DNA of 64,000 nucleotides. It comes from Ostrinia nubilalis (Eukaryota; Arthropoda; Insecta; Lepidoptera; Crambidae). A program made the position numbers and the translations under genes. Below, one piece after another: positions 48,681 through 61,600 of the stretch (its first letter is position 1; every line of letters begins with the position of its first letter). The notes under the pieces are model-generated. The model made no database searches. It was not told the origin of the DNA and worked only from the letters and a program-made list of their open reading frames with translations. Location of the stretch: the NCBI RefSeq assembly GCF_963855985.1, contig NC_087112.1, positions 5,706,501-5,770,500 on the forward strand. Direction: 5' to 3'.

Positions 48681-48929
48681 GAAATGAATGAAAATGACAA
48701 ATCTTCGAACGTGTATAATACCGTGCCAAAGTAATCATATAATTTTGGCACCTTAATAACTATTGCCGTTTTTGTTGTAAAGATCATGCAGCGCTACTTG
48801 CGGATATTATTGGAAAGAAAACTATGTGGGCTCTAGATCTGAAGCCGCTTTAACGAACACGAAGTGCTCATACAATGCGGCGTATTTTCTTCCAGTCTTT
48901 AGTCAGGACTTTAGTCGAATTAAAACCCC

Positions 48930-49050
48930 GGTTGAACGTGATATAGCCGCACTAGAATACGATGCTTTTTTGTATAATCGCAAGACTTCGTTCCGGTGTC
49001 GACCGAATGTTATCATGATGTATGTGGCCCAGGGGTTACCGTAGCCGCTA
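48930..49050 (+). repeat. Dispersed repeat, plus-strand copy
   Basis: Inverted relative of 47936-48100. The open frame over it (48826-49044) has no recognised family and probably belongs to the repeat. Confidence 0.5.
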
Positions 49051-49123
49051 AGGTTTGAAACTTCTTGCTTAAAATATTGTAGTCTTTGGCATAGACTACG
49101 ACGGTAGTCATGGAGATAGGAGT

Positions 49124-49440
49124 TTGTTATCTCGTGTCAGATGTAAATGGTGAAAAGAAAACTCATGATTCGTGTTATTTTTATGCAATATGTAGGTATT
49201 TTATAAAAGTGGAACCCCGAGTGATCTCCAAAACCCATTCTATTATTATATACGATTCGGCTTCGATATCTATAATACAATAGGAGTTTATTTCATGTGT
49301 CAGATGACAAGGGTGGAAACAACCTACGATTCATGTTGTTTATTTACGTGCAATATGTGGGCATATTATAAAAGTGGAATGCCGAGTTGTATTTCTAAAA
49401 CTTGTTCTATTATTTTATACTATTTGGCTGCGACTCGGCG
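49124..49440 (+). repeat. Diverged tandem duplication, about 170-bp unit
   Basis: Two consecutive units share TGTCAGATG, GATTC.TGTT.TTT, GCAATATGT.GG.AT, TATAAAAGTGGAA..CCGAGT and TTCTATTATT.TATAC in the same order. Spacing is about 170 bp. Confidence 0.7.
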
Positions 49441-52400
49441 TGACGACAATACAAAACATTTTTCGCGAATCGGTGTTCATACATTCACACAATACATTAG
49501 ACGCCATGTTGTCATAAACGACATATTATAAAATCGCTGTGATTTAATATTCTTAATCATTAATTTTATGGCAAGTGTCCATCAGGAATCATTGTTCTTA
49601 CACACAGAATCGTATTATTTCGCTTTCGGGTAGTAATATGTCAAAATTGTTGGTTCTTAGGCGAACAATGTATGGAGAACGAACATTGTCCTTTTTGATT
49701 ATGTAATAATCTATAATTCACCCTGTATCTGATTTGTGATTAAAATAATGCCTCAATTTAAAGGATTACAAAATTAAACAGTAGGAAATATTATGCTGTT
49801 ACCATAGGTGACTAAAGTAAGTTTAAAAAACTTTCATAAATTACTAATTAATTAAAGATATGCGATAGTTCTACGAATATTATTACGCTGACGTCTTTTC
49901 ATAGCTCTTAGTTACTACTATCGATTCGTTTGTTTAATCTTATTAAAAAATTGCCCACCTAATTTGATATTAAAGTTCATAATATCCATATTAAGAATGC
50001 AAGTAAAAATTGTGATGAGAAATTCGTCTTTCTAGGCCACTTTGTATGAACCCAAAAATCCTTTTTATTTTTCATATTAATAGCATAGATTAGAGGTGCT
50101 TTGTAGTCTTCAATGGCTTAATAAATGGAAGAATGTATGTTTTCGGTCCGAAAATTACCTACCTAATAATTAACCCTTTGTTTGGGGGGGAATATAGTTC
50201 CCACCATATTTTTAATTTTTTTATGGTCCAAAAACAATGAAAAAAGGGCCTTTTTTGCCCGCTAAAGGCTTAAATAGGCTACGATATTTGGATCTTTGTC
50301 ACTTCAGGATTGTAATGGGCGGATTCAGGAAAATGTCTTTAGGTTAGGGTCTAGGTTTGTATGTAACCTTATAATCTGATGTTCTTGTCGCATTACATCA
50401 CACTATAATAATCCTATCTGCACCAATCTATGTACGTTTACCCTTTAAGAAATGATACACATTTAATCTTAATATACTGGTGAACAAAAAACCAGGTCAA
50501 CTGCTAAAACAAATAATGAAAAAGTTAAAAATACACAACTGTTATATGTACCGCAATCATGGACTTGATTTTACGGTAAATATTGTAGATTGGTATAGGG
50601 TAGACCATTTTTTGTCCATCATTATTATTGATGTTTAACAGATGTTATGTAGAATCTACACCAGTTATATACTATATTATATAAAAGGTAGACTATATCT
50701 TAACAGTCTGCGCCAATGGGTATCGTTTCTTAAAGGCTCTATATTACGTATTACATATTTACTAGGTATCGCTATAATTTCAAGTTTTACGCCATGTTTC
50801 AAATTAGTTACAATACAAAATATGACTGTTTGATTAAATATGTAAGTAATTTCGGTGTGATTGGAGTTATATTTTAAAAAGTGCATTTTTTTATATTCAT
50901 ATACATGTACGTTAAGATTTTAAATTTTATAAATTTGTTAGATTATACATTATAGGGGTGTAAGTTGATCACAGTTCATTTTTTGGAGGTCAGTCATATA
51001 AAATATATTCACTAACATTGTATATTCAATGTTTATATAATTTCTGTTGAATAAATTATATACTTTTTAAGTACTGCAAATTATAAATGTAATGCCTAGT
51101 AGTGGTAAGTAAAAGAAACGAAAAGCAAATAATTTGAAATCTGGTAGTACTGTGATGCCAAAGTATATATTATGGAGTTGGTGAGTTGAAAATTTTGTTA
51201 ATTTATTCATAGAGTCTACGTTCACTCTATTTATTGCTTTTTAGTAAGTAATAAATATTTTAAAAACATCAAGTTGTTTAATTATGTTCTCATAACTATT
51301 CTGCACATATACCTACATAGACAGAAAATTAAGCCCCAAAAACATAAGAAATACCTATGCGGGTAGATATAAAATAGTAAAAATAACGCCTGTCGCTGCT
51401 AGTATCAGTTTACGATATGGGTAAAATACTCCACTTTTGAACAAAATAATGAAGTTAAAACAATTCAAGGATATAAAGGTCTAGAGACAATAAAAAACGG
51501 GAATTTCATGAACATTCAATATATTTTTATGGTCACAGAATAAACTACACAGTGACAAATATCTTACATAAAGTAGGTAATTAAATTATCACAAAAGAGA
51601 TTGCATCTCTTTTTCTAATTATAACTATTTATTAATCATTTGGAATGTCAAATTAACTTTTACACAAGTAACATAATAGTTATTTAGATCCTAATTTGCA
51701 ATGGAAAAGAATCTCAATTCCATTAGGAAATAAAACATCGATATCTAAAGATACAGGTTTACGGCCGTTGCTATCGCTCGCACAGTCAGAGTCAAATAGT
51801 TAGTGATACCCAGTGTCCAAAAAAGTGACAATGCAACCTTATTCCAATAGGCTAGATGACAAAAATTTCAATTATTTGTCTGTCAGACAGATAAATTAGA
51901 AAATATTAGACTCATTTTTTTTATTTTCTTTCATAATTAAATAATAACAGTGCTACATCGAGTTGAAATAGCGCGTTACGTCACGCTTGAGATTTTTTAC
52001 TCAAAAGTGACGTCACGCGACATTTAAACTCAATATAATACTTGTAATTATTCGATTATGAAAAAAAAAATGTGTCCAAAATTTTTTTATTATCTGTCTG
52101 ACGGACTAAATAAAATTTCGATTTCATTACAAAGTCATCATTCCTATTGTAACAAAGACTTGTTGCGAACTTTTTGGCTATTGTGGGTGTCATGAAGTAT
52201 TTGACACTGACTGTACCAGAATAGTCCGCGACATCAGAGACCGACAATCTTGCAAACAAAGCTGCAATCTCAGCAAAACAAATCTCGAAAGCGAATCAAT
52301 TTATTCGCCAAGTTTTGTTCACATGGGAGCGAAGTAGAGAAGCGATCACAGTCGAATCTTTGAATGATACATAATCTAAATTAGATTGTTACTAGTTGTG

Positions 52401-53065
52401 CCGAATTATAGAAACAAATTATTACACAATAATATTATTTTAGTGGTTCCTAAATAAAGCTGACACATCATAATGCTTAATATAAATACAAAGTTTAGTA
52501 AAACTAACGTATAAGGCACTTATGTATAAATTAATGGCTTACATTTTTGGTTGACAGCACCAAAATAATTGGAATGTTTCAACTTAAAACTAATAAGGCA
52601 CTTACAATGTACGTTTAGTATGTATCACATTTGTGCTTAGTACATTAGTAAAAACATAAAATCAAAATTTAATTAAATAAGTAGGTATATTATAAAATTG
52701 AGTAGATGATAGAAAGAAAGTAGAAGATTTGTAAAAAATAAGCATATTAACCACTTAGTAGTTAATTATTATTATAATTAATTGAAAAAAAAAAGTTATA
52801 ACTTAGAATTGCATTAATAAGTCCAAAATTGATCATTACTCTGTATTAATAGTCTAAATCTGATATTAACTTATTACACTGCACAACAGCATTTCTGATG
52901 ATTGGGTTATGTTACATGATATTAGTCCAATTTTTAATGACGATTTCAAATCTGTGATTGAAATGTCTGTATCAGCTCTGGTTAAGAAAATATGACACTT
53001 GGGTCTTTTTGTAAAAAAACACTCTTTTTTTAGAGATGATCCTATTTTATGAAGTTGTTAAGTTG
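49441..53065. other. Long AT-rich intergenic stretch
   Basis: No exon or RNA gene is recognised. 50185-50285 (GGGAATATAGTTCCCACCAT, then TTTTTTGCCCGCTAAAGGCT) resembles 16575-16670, so it is a small dispersed repeat. Open frames such as 50642-50833 and 52056-52259 have no recognised family. Confidence 0.4.
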
Positions 53066-53069
53066 AAAA

Positions 53070-53950
53070 AAAAAATCTTTTATTTGACTTCCTTGCTGAT
53101 GCTGAAGGCAGACAGCTCTTCTGAATGATTCAACAGCAGTCAGCCATCATGTGTGCATTCCAGTGGCCCTGATAGCGTCCCTCTATCGTATGAAGGCCCT
53201 GGTGGATTTGCTCGCCATGTTCTTCACCTAGATCCTTAAGAGTTGTGATAAAATTGTTCAGGTGATTGCGAAGAGAGTGTAATTCGATGTTTATATTACA
53301 TCCAAACAAAAAAACAAGTTTGTAAGTGACTCATACGTTGTTCGATGTGTAAGAATAGTAAGATTTTTTCGGATTTTCCAAAAAAAAATTAAAATGCCAA
53401 AATAACTCATTCCATGTCTTTTCGGAAAACTTGAAGATCCTAAATCTCTAAAACGATCGTTTAAACCATCTTGGCTACATGGTTTTGAAAATTTCGGGTC
53501 ACATTCAAAGTTTCTACCACACTGACAGTTTTCGCCTCAAAATCCTCATGTGAAGTATCAACATGAGGTTCAGGTGACTTCTTAGGGTTGAAAAGACGTC
53601 TACATGCCAAACGTATGCAAGGAATTACCATTTAGTTCAATATTTTTTGGTTAATACCATTTCTGTTCAAAAATAAAAATAACAGTCGTCGCGATGGTTC
53701 AAGGGTTCCTTTCAGATCATAGCGGTTTCGTAACTAAATCTACACATATTCTTATTTGTTTATAAACGTAAAATCTCAACGCATCTTTTCCACGCCTTTT
53801 GCGGAATTCAAGGCTTATCTTTCATTTCCACTGGGTCCCCAAACTAATTTTTGTAAGCCAATTTTACGAACTCTGTCACATTTAAACGGATTATTTAAAC
53901 ATATCCTCTCCGCAAATGAAACAAAATTGATTTAGATCATTCACACAAAC
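53070..53950 (-). pseudogene. Degenerate remnant of a transposon-associated uncharacterised protein
   Basis: The minus strand carries broken frames that read HSLRNHLNNFITTLKDLGEE, then HGEQIHQ, GRYQGHWNAHMMADCC. Further upstream lie DLGSSSFPKRHGMSYFG and WKIRKN. I recall this arrangement (SDEHGERFHQ...RYQGKWN..MLADYCW, with LPK..AELLGSRL before it) from a widespread uncharacterised protein of aphids, cnidarians and crustaceans that behaves like a mobile-element gene. Several stops and frameshifts interrupt it, so it is not functional. Identity rests on recall and should be searched. Confidence 0.5.
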
Positions 53951-54834
53951 ACTTCTTAATGCTACCATATTAAATTATACAAAGAAAACATAGTATTTTT
54001 TTAACTGTCGGCGAATTAAGACTGAAATTTAGCAATTTTTGATTGAAAGCTATAACACGTAACCAAGAGCTGCTACGAAAAAATGGACGGCAGATTCAGA
54101 ATCAGCGACGTCAAATTAGTAAACATCATGTAATGAAAGTCAATCATCAGCCAAAAGTTGCAATTTTGTTGTGCAGTGTTATTAATCAACAATACGGTGT
54201 TATGAGGTAACCACGTACGGTAATAATACATTTAATTAAATTCTAATGTAAATAAAAACATTTTGTTGATCACCTAAATTACGTTTCATAAGTTAAGATC
54301 GGCTCTATGTCATAATATGACTCATAATTTGAACTATTCTTTCATACTTAATAATAATACATGTGTAATATTAACTCCTTTTAGAAGTCATGAAAAAAAC
54401 GTAAGTAATGGATTTAAAAAATATTAAGTATAATTATGGAAAAAAATGGTATAATTGACCTAAAACCTAATGCACTGCTAAAATATAGACTGCATTAGAT
54501 ATTCGATTTAAGAAACGATATAAAATTGCGATTCAAAAATATAATAAAAGCTTTTTAGATTTACCAGTAAATCTATTATTACAAAATACAAGAAAAACAT
54601 TTCATTTAAAATTGTAGAATACTGTAAAAAATCGACAGTAAATAAATAATTTGCCTAGTATATTATACTTTCGTGTATAAAAATAACTTTCTAAAATTGT
54701 CATAATAAGGTCGTAAATAAAATACTGAATAGTATAAATTCATTGACCCGTCATTGATATGGTTGAAAAGTAATACAATATACATCAACTATTGATAAAT
54801 GGTTTGTTCACGTCTTCAAACAAGTTTAAATAGA
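53951..54834. other. Intergenic and probable 3' UTR of the ATPase
   Basis: AT-rich and without exons. The part next to 54835 is the likely 3' UTR of the minus-strand ATPase. Confidence 0.4.
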
Positions 54835-55675
54835 TCAGCTTTCTTTCCCCGAACTAGAATCAGAAGTAATAATAACTTCTTTATCAAAACTGACTGAGCT
54901 ATCATAATCTAGGTAGTCCATATCTGTCAGTTGCCTTTTGATCATTAGGTGAGGAGTTTTCATCACTTTTTTCTCTTTCAAAAACTTAGGTATAAACTGC
55001 TTACTTTCCATCAGGAACTGTATTATAACCCTCTCAAAGAATAAAGCTACTATGAAATTAATTATTGCTAGTATAATAATCATGTAGGATAGCAAAGAAT
55101 CTTTCGGCATTCGCAGTTCCAAGAACGTGGCCAACCATTGCGCAGGGGAGATCGTTACGTACGCACTTATAGCTGTCATGATGACAGCGCTTATCATGAG
55201 CTGTTTGTTTGTAATGACAGATTTTCTGTACGGAGACCCGTGACTGAAAACGATTGCTTGAGTAATGTACTGGAACATAGACACAGTAAAAATGGCGTAG
55301 TTCTCCCAACATTCGTTCGCTTCTTCTCCTGCATAAGTGTGTCTTTCGTACCAGGGGAACGTCGTCAGCGCGTAGTAGCTTAAATACTGCGTTATAAATA
55401 TGAGCCCGAGTTGTCCTATAAGAGAAAATAGAGGGACTAACCCTAGCAAAGATGTTAAAGGTGGTATCTTACATAGTTTTCCGGTATAAGCCTCCGTCAT
55501 GCCGAAGAAAAACGCGAAATTCACGATCAGAGCGACATCTATGTATAGGAACTGGAAGTCTGTGAGATTCGCGTCGAAATAGTAGAGGAATGCAACGGAG
55601 AGAAACTCGGTGAGTGAGTACGCGATCATGAACTTGAACACACCGAAAGATGTGGTGAGAGCGGCCCGGCCCTCC
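54835..55675 (-). CDS. P5B ATPase last exon: membrane helices M5-M10 and tail
   Basis: The acceptor (minus) is GTTTTCCAG. It enters in phase 2, completing R in [18 protein letters not shown]. It encodes helices such as [67 protein letters not shown] and [16 protein letters not shown]. It ends in a hydrophilic tail with [22 protein letters not shown] matches P5B ATPases. Confidence 0.95.
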
Positions 55676-58600
55676 CTGGAAAACAAAATTATGTTTTAGA
55701 TTCAGAGACAATGTATTAGTTTGAAATAGATTGAGCTATAATTAATTGATTAAGACAAATAAGCCTAATCGTTTATGAGTGAGCAACGGACTGCGAATTT
55801 GAAAGTACACTAGTTCGTTAAGGGTTTGACGCAGACACCCATTCGCGAAATGGTCACACTCAGATAAAAGTTAAAGCCTACCATTTTCGACACAATAGTT
55901 CAACTTGTAGGTTGAAAATTTTAAATCACTTTTATCCGAGTGTGACCATTTATATTTCAGGGCCAAGCTATTCTCTACCTGTCATACTCGAGTCCCCTAG
56001 GACTACACCACTGTCCCCTGGCCATTCATTCATTCAGTACCTGAGGTGAAGGGCGCGGCCACGCTGCTCTCAAGTTGTGGTGCCTAAGGCCCCTTGCTAT
56101 ACCCAAACACTTTGTCCCCTAGCTACACCTCGCCAGTTGTAACTTCACCCCCTGGCTATAGATGAGGGCATGGCTACTTGCCTTCAAGCTGTCATGTCTG
56201 AGTACCCTGGCCACACCCTGCCACTGAATCCCCTGGCTATTGGCACTCTTACCTGAGCACCCTGGAGAAGCAGACGATATCCGGATGAGCCAAGGTGAAG
56301 GGCGCGGCCACGCTGCTCTCCAGCTGTCATACCTGAGTTCCCTGGCTACATGCCGGAGTTCTCTGAGTACATCGCACTACATATTTTGTCCCCTGGCTAC
56401 ACCACTGTGTCCCCTGGCTATAGCTACTTCTATCGTACCTGAGCACCCTGGAGACACAGACGATGTCAGGATGCGCGGAAGTGAAGGGCTCGGCCACGCT
56501 ACTCTCCAGCTGTTGTGCCTGAGTTAACTGGCTTCACCCAACCACTTTGTCCCCTGGCTACACCTCGCCAGTAGTAACTTCGCCTCCTGGCTATAGTTAA
56601 GGGGCATGGCTACATTGTCTCCAGCTGTCTGTCATGCAGTCATGCCCGAGTCCTCTAGCTACATCGAACCATTTTGTCCCCTGCTACACCAATGTGTCCC
56701 CTGACTACACCACTGTATCCCCTGGCCAGTCGTACCTGAGCACCCTGGAGACACAGACGATGTCAGGATGAGCCGAGGTGAAAGGCGCGGCCACGCTGCT
56801 CTCGGTCTGCGACAGCGAGATGCCGGTGTGCGCCGTAACACTAGTGTCCCCTGGCTACACCACTTAGTCCTCTGGCTACACCACTTAGTCCCCTGGCTAC
56901 ACCACTTAGTCCCCTGGCTACAGCCACTTACCTGAGCACCCTGGAGACGCAGACGATATCCGGATGAGCCGATGTGAAGGGCGCGGCGACTCTTCTCTCC
57001 AGCTGTCGTGCCTAAGTCCCCTAGCAACATACGCCCTGCTACTGTACTCCCTGGTTACACCAGCCACTGTGTCCCCTAGCTACAGTCACCTACCTGAGTA
57101 CTTTGGCTATAGCTTAGGGCTCGGCTACACTGCTCTCAAGCTACCTTACCTAAGTACCCTGGAGACGCAGACGATGTCAGGATGAGCCGATGTGAAGGGC
57201 GCGGCCACGCTGCTCTCGGTCTGCGACAGCGAGATGCCGGTGTGTGCCGCCCGTAGCGCGCCGCAGTCGTTGGCGCCGTCGCCGCACATGCCTAACAAAA
57301 ATATTACATTAATCATAACGTATACAACGGTGAACGAAAAGCGAGCAGGACCACAAACTAGAATAGAATAGTTATTACTAGCTTTTGTCCGCGGTTTCAC
57401 CCGCGTGAAATTTAGCTTGTCACAGATCGTCATAAATTATAGCCTATATATTATTCTGGGTTATGAACAATAATACTGTAAGGTTTCATCAAAATCCGAT
57501 CAGTAGTTTTTGCGTGAAAGAGTAACAAACATACATAAATCCAGACATCCAAACTTTCGCATTTATAATATTAGTAGGATCTAAAGCTTAAAACACAGTA
57601 CATAAGGCGAACTTAATGCAATTAAATTAAATAAAACATACTAAGATACTTTTTTTGTTGATACATCCATGATCTGAAACAGATGCGTTCACGCACAAAA
57701 ATATACAGGGTGTTAGGTAAATGGGTATATGAGCCGACACTAGCCCATGTTAACATGGTCATATAAATGGTATGGTGAAGTCAGAAATTTGATATCATAA
57801 TTATTATTTTATTTTTTTTCATACAAAATAAATTTTATAAAATCCGACTTGTATGAAAATTAAAATAATTAAAATGAAGATATCAATTTTCTGACTTCAC
57901 CATACCATTTATATGACCATGTTAACATGGGCTAGTGTCGGCTCATATACCCATTTACCTAACACCCTGTATAATCGAACCAGCAATTTCTGAAATAGTA
58001 GTCCGATACGCGAATTATTAAACTTATTCTGTCAATAAAACAGTCATGACGTAATTGTCCCAAACGAAAAGCGTGCAAAACTAGATATGAGCTATAAGCA
58101 ATCCACAAGGTAGAGCGAATGTAGAGCTCTTGGCAAGTGATCAGACCGCAAAGCGATCATCATCAAAAGGACGCTACTTCGATCTTCATCGCTTGCTGGA
58201 CTAATGTGCAAAATCTTAAAACTAGAACTCACCGACGTAGTACCCCAGCGCCTGGTACTCCAGTATAAGCTGCTGCTTCTGGTCGGACGTCATAGCTACA
58301 TTAGTTATTAGTTCCCAACACATAGTGAGCCTTATCGCCCGGTACTAAGGTCCACTACTCACCGACATAGTACCCCAGCGCCTGGTACTCCAGTATAAGC
58401 TGCTGCTTCTAGTCGGACGTCATAGCTACATTGGCTATTAGTTGCCAACATATTGTGAGCCTTATCGCCCGGTACTAAGGTCCACTACTCACCGACATAG
58501 TACCCCAGCGCCTGGTACTCCAGTATAAGCTGCTGCTTCTGGTCGGACGTCATGCGCGTGCGAGTTTATAACAACCTAGTTGCAAACACATTGTGAGCCT

Positions 58601-61600
58601 TATCGCCCGGTACTAAGGTCCACTACTCACCGACGTAGTAACCCAGCGCCTGGTACTCGAATATAAGTTGCTTTTTCTGGTCTACTTAATAACCTAATTA
58701 CAAACATATTGTGTAACTTATCGTCCAGTATTAAGGTCCACGCGCTACTTAATGACAACACATAGTGAGCCTTATCGCCCAGTACTAAGGTCCTCTACTC
58801 ACCGACGTAGTACCCCAGCTCCAGGTATTCCAGTATAAGCTGGTATTCCAGCATAAGCTGCTGCTTTTGGTCGGATGTCATTCGCACGAACACTGCGCTA
58901 CACGTTATTTTAATGACAACATATTTTGAACCTTATCGCCCGGTACTAAGGTCCACTACTCACCGACATAATACCCCAGCGCCTGGTACTCCAGTATGAG
59001 CTGCTGCTTCTGGTCGGACGTCATAGCTACATTAGCTACTAGTTGCCAACATAATGACAACATATTGTGAGCCTTATCGCCCGGTACTAAGGTCCACTAC
59101 TCACCGACGTAGTACCCCAGCGCCTGGTACTCCAGTATAAGCTGCTGCTTCTAGTCGGACGTCATAGCTACATTAGCTATTAGTTCCCAACATATTTTGA
59201 GCCTTATCGCCCGGCACTAAGGTCCACTACTCACCGACGTAGTACCCCAGCGCCTGGTACTCCAGTATGAGCTGCTGCTTCTGGTCGGACGTCATAGCTA
59301 CATTAGCTACTAGTTCCCAACACATTGTGAACCTTATCGCCCGGTATTAAGGTCCACTACTCACCGACATAATACCCCAGCGCCTGGTACTCCAGTATAA
59401 GCTGCTGCTTCTGGTCGGACGTCATCCGCGCGAACACCGCTCCTCGCTCCACTACGCGGCCTACCATGTGAGGGTAGGACGCTCGCAGCACCTGGTTGGG
59501 ACATATTCCATTACCACAATGACACGAGTAGAGCGTTTACGCACTCAGGATTCAGATCAGAGGGCCTAGTGTGAGTTTACATCAAAAAATGTCATTAAAT
59601 GTATGACGGATTGTACAGCGCCCCTAGCGGGAAACGTTCAGAAACTAAAATTTTCATAATTTTTTTATTAAACGCGCTCACTAGTGAGCGAGTTTGATGT
59701 AAACTCACACTAGTGCGTAGCGTTCTACTCGTGCGTAGGCAAACTAATGTAACAAAACAGTTCTTCATCAAATTCTCACAAGAAGTTAGCGTGTGATCTT
59801 TTAAAGTGTCACATTTATATCTTTATGAAACTCAATCAACAACATCATCATCATCATCTATTTATTTATTTGAATACTATAATTTACTTGATATATTTGG
59901 ACAATTTCACACAGCGCCATCTAGCCCCAAAGTAAGCAATTAATATACTTGAGTTATGGGTCTTAACGGATATACTACTCATATACTTTTTAAATACATT
60001 ATATTATACATAGTAACACCCAGACCCGTCACAGACATTAAAATTCATCATTTCAATTTCTGTCCGGTCGGGAATCGAACCAGGGACCTCTCGGCATAGT
60101 AGTCCGTTCTGAGATAGAATTGTGTAAAGTAATCGTTATCATTTGACAGTTTATAACGTACGATTATTCTGTCAAACGCTTTGTTTAACTGACTTTATCG
60201 TATGTTATGAACTGTCAAATGATTACGATTGCTTTACACAATTCCACCTATGAACCACTACACCAAACGGCCGGCTATACTAGCAAGCCGCACAAAGACA
60301 TAAAGAAGAAATAAACAGTCCACTCACCCGCCAAGTATCGCCGCTCATCACGATCTTGTACTGCGGCTCCCGGGCGCTCGCCTCCACGTCCAGCGACTCA
60401 GAGTTGGAGTTGGAGTTAGAAGCTGAGCCGCGCCATGAGCCGTGTCCGCTGTCTACGCTGCGCCACGAGCGTTGTAATGCTGTCTTGCGGCCGACTGGCG
60501 CCTATAAAGAATTTGGTGTAAGTTGCACTTTTTTTTTTAAATTATAAATAACTAGCTGACCCGGCGAACTTTGTTCCGCCTTAATGGCAATAAATAAGCA
60601 CTTTTTTTTTATTTCGAACGGGATAAAAAGTATCCTATGTCCTTCTGGCTCTAAACTACCTCCCTGACAATTTTCAGCTAAATCGGTTCAGCCATTCTTG
60701 AGTTATAAGTGGTGTAACTAACACGACTTTCTTTTATATATATAGACTTGAAAAAATCGCACTGCCTAAGGCGGGAATTGAACCCACGACCTTCCACTTA
60801 ATTACACTTAACTTAATTTAGTTACACTTGCTGGTTTGGCGACTGAGTTTGACAGTAAGTTATTTATTTTGTAAATAAATAAAATAAATTCCTTTGACAG
60901 TATAATTTTAGCCTTCATGTTTCAAATCAAAAACGTTGGTTGAGAAAACTCATTCGCTGTTTTAAACTGCCACGGCACTCGAGAACCCATTTACTCCACC
61001 TTTTAAAAGTCGTGCGACAGATGAGGCTGGCCCACTGACACTTATAACATTTCTGTAGGAAGTTGACAGGGAATCAAGCAGACCATATCTAAGAAGCGAG
61101 TTAGTGCCTAACGTCCGTATTTACAAACATTACTATGAGGTCTCATAGTACGCGTGGACGCACAGGGTGACACACGAACCAATCACAGAGCTCTATTCAA
61201 CGCTATGCGTTCGATTTGCTGCTACCAAGATTTGGCGCCAACAAGCCTGGTGAGCGTTGAAGCGGTAGGAATATAATTGCACTCCTAGAGTGGACGCCAT
61301 TGTAAAGTCCTACACTTCAGAATTAGTAGCTACTGACTAGCTGTCTTGTCTGTTATCACCTTGTGCTTTTATGTAGAAAATCATGAGGTGGAGTAAAAAG
61401 GACACCATCCGGGCTAGGATGCGCACCGTGATATACTTTATCGACGTCAAAATGTATGGGTCATCAAAATCGATAAAATGGCGTGATAACGGCTTATCGC
61501 GGCGCGCATTCTAGGCCAAGGTGATGTTGTAGTACTAGCTTTCCGGCCGCGGCTTCGCCCGCTTCGAATTTTGTCAGTAACAGAAAAACTTTATTGTGCG

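Noticed and set aside
48826..49044. Small protein-coding gene
   Set aside because: The frame overlaps a dispersed repeat related to 47936-48100 and has no recognised family.
58228..59491. Regularly spaced repeats that could be mistaken for a CRISPR array
   Set aside because: Units are exon tails of the ATPase with donors, spacers are themselves repeated, and the DNA is eukaryotic.
60056..60090. Functional tRNA gene
   Set aside because: Only B-box and A-box-like pieces are present, separated by an insertion; it is a SINE.
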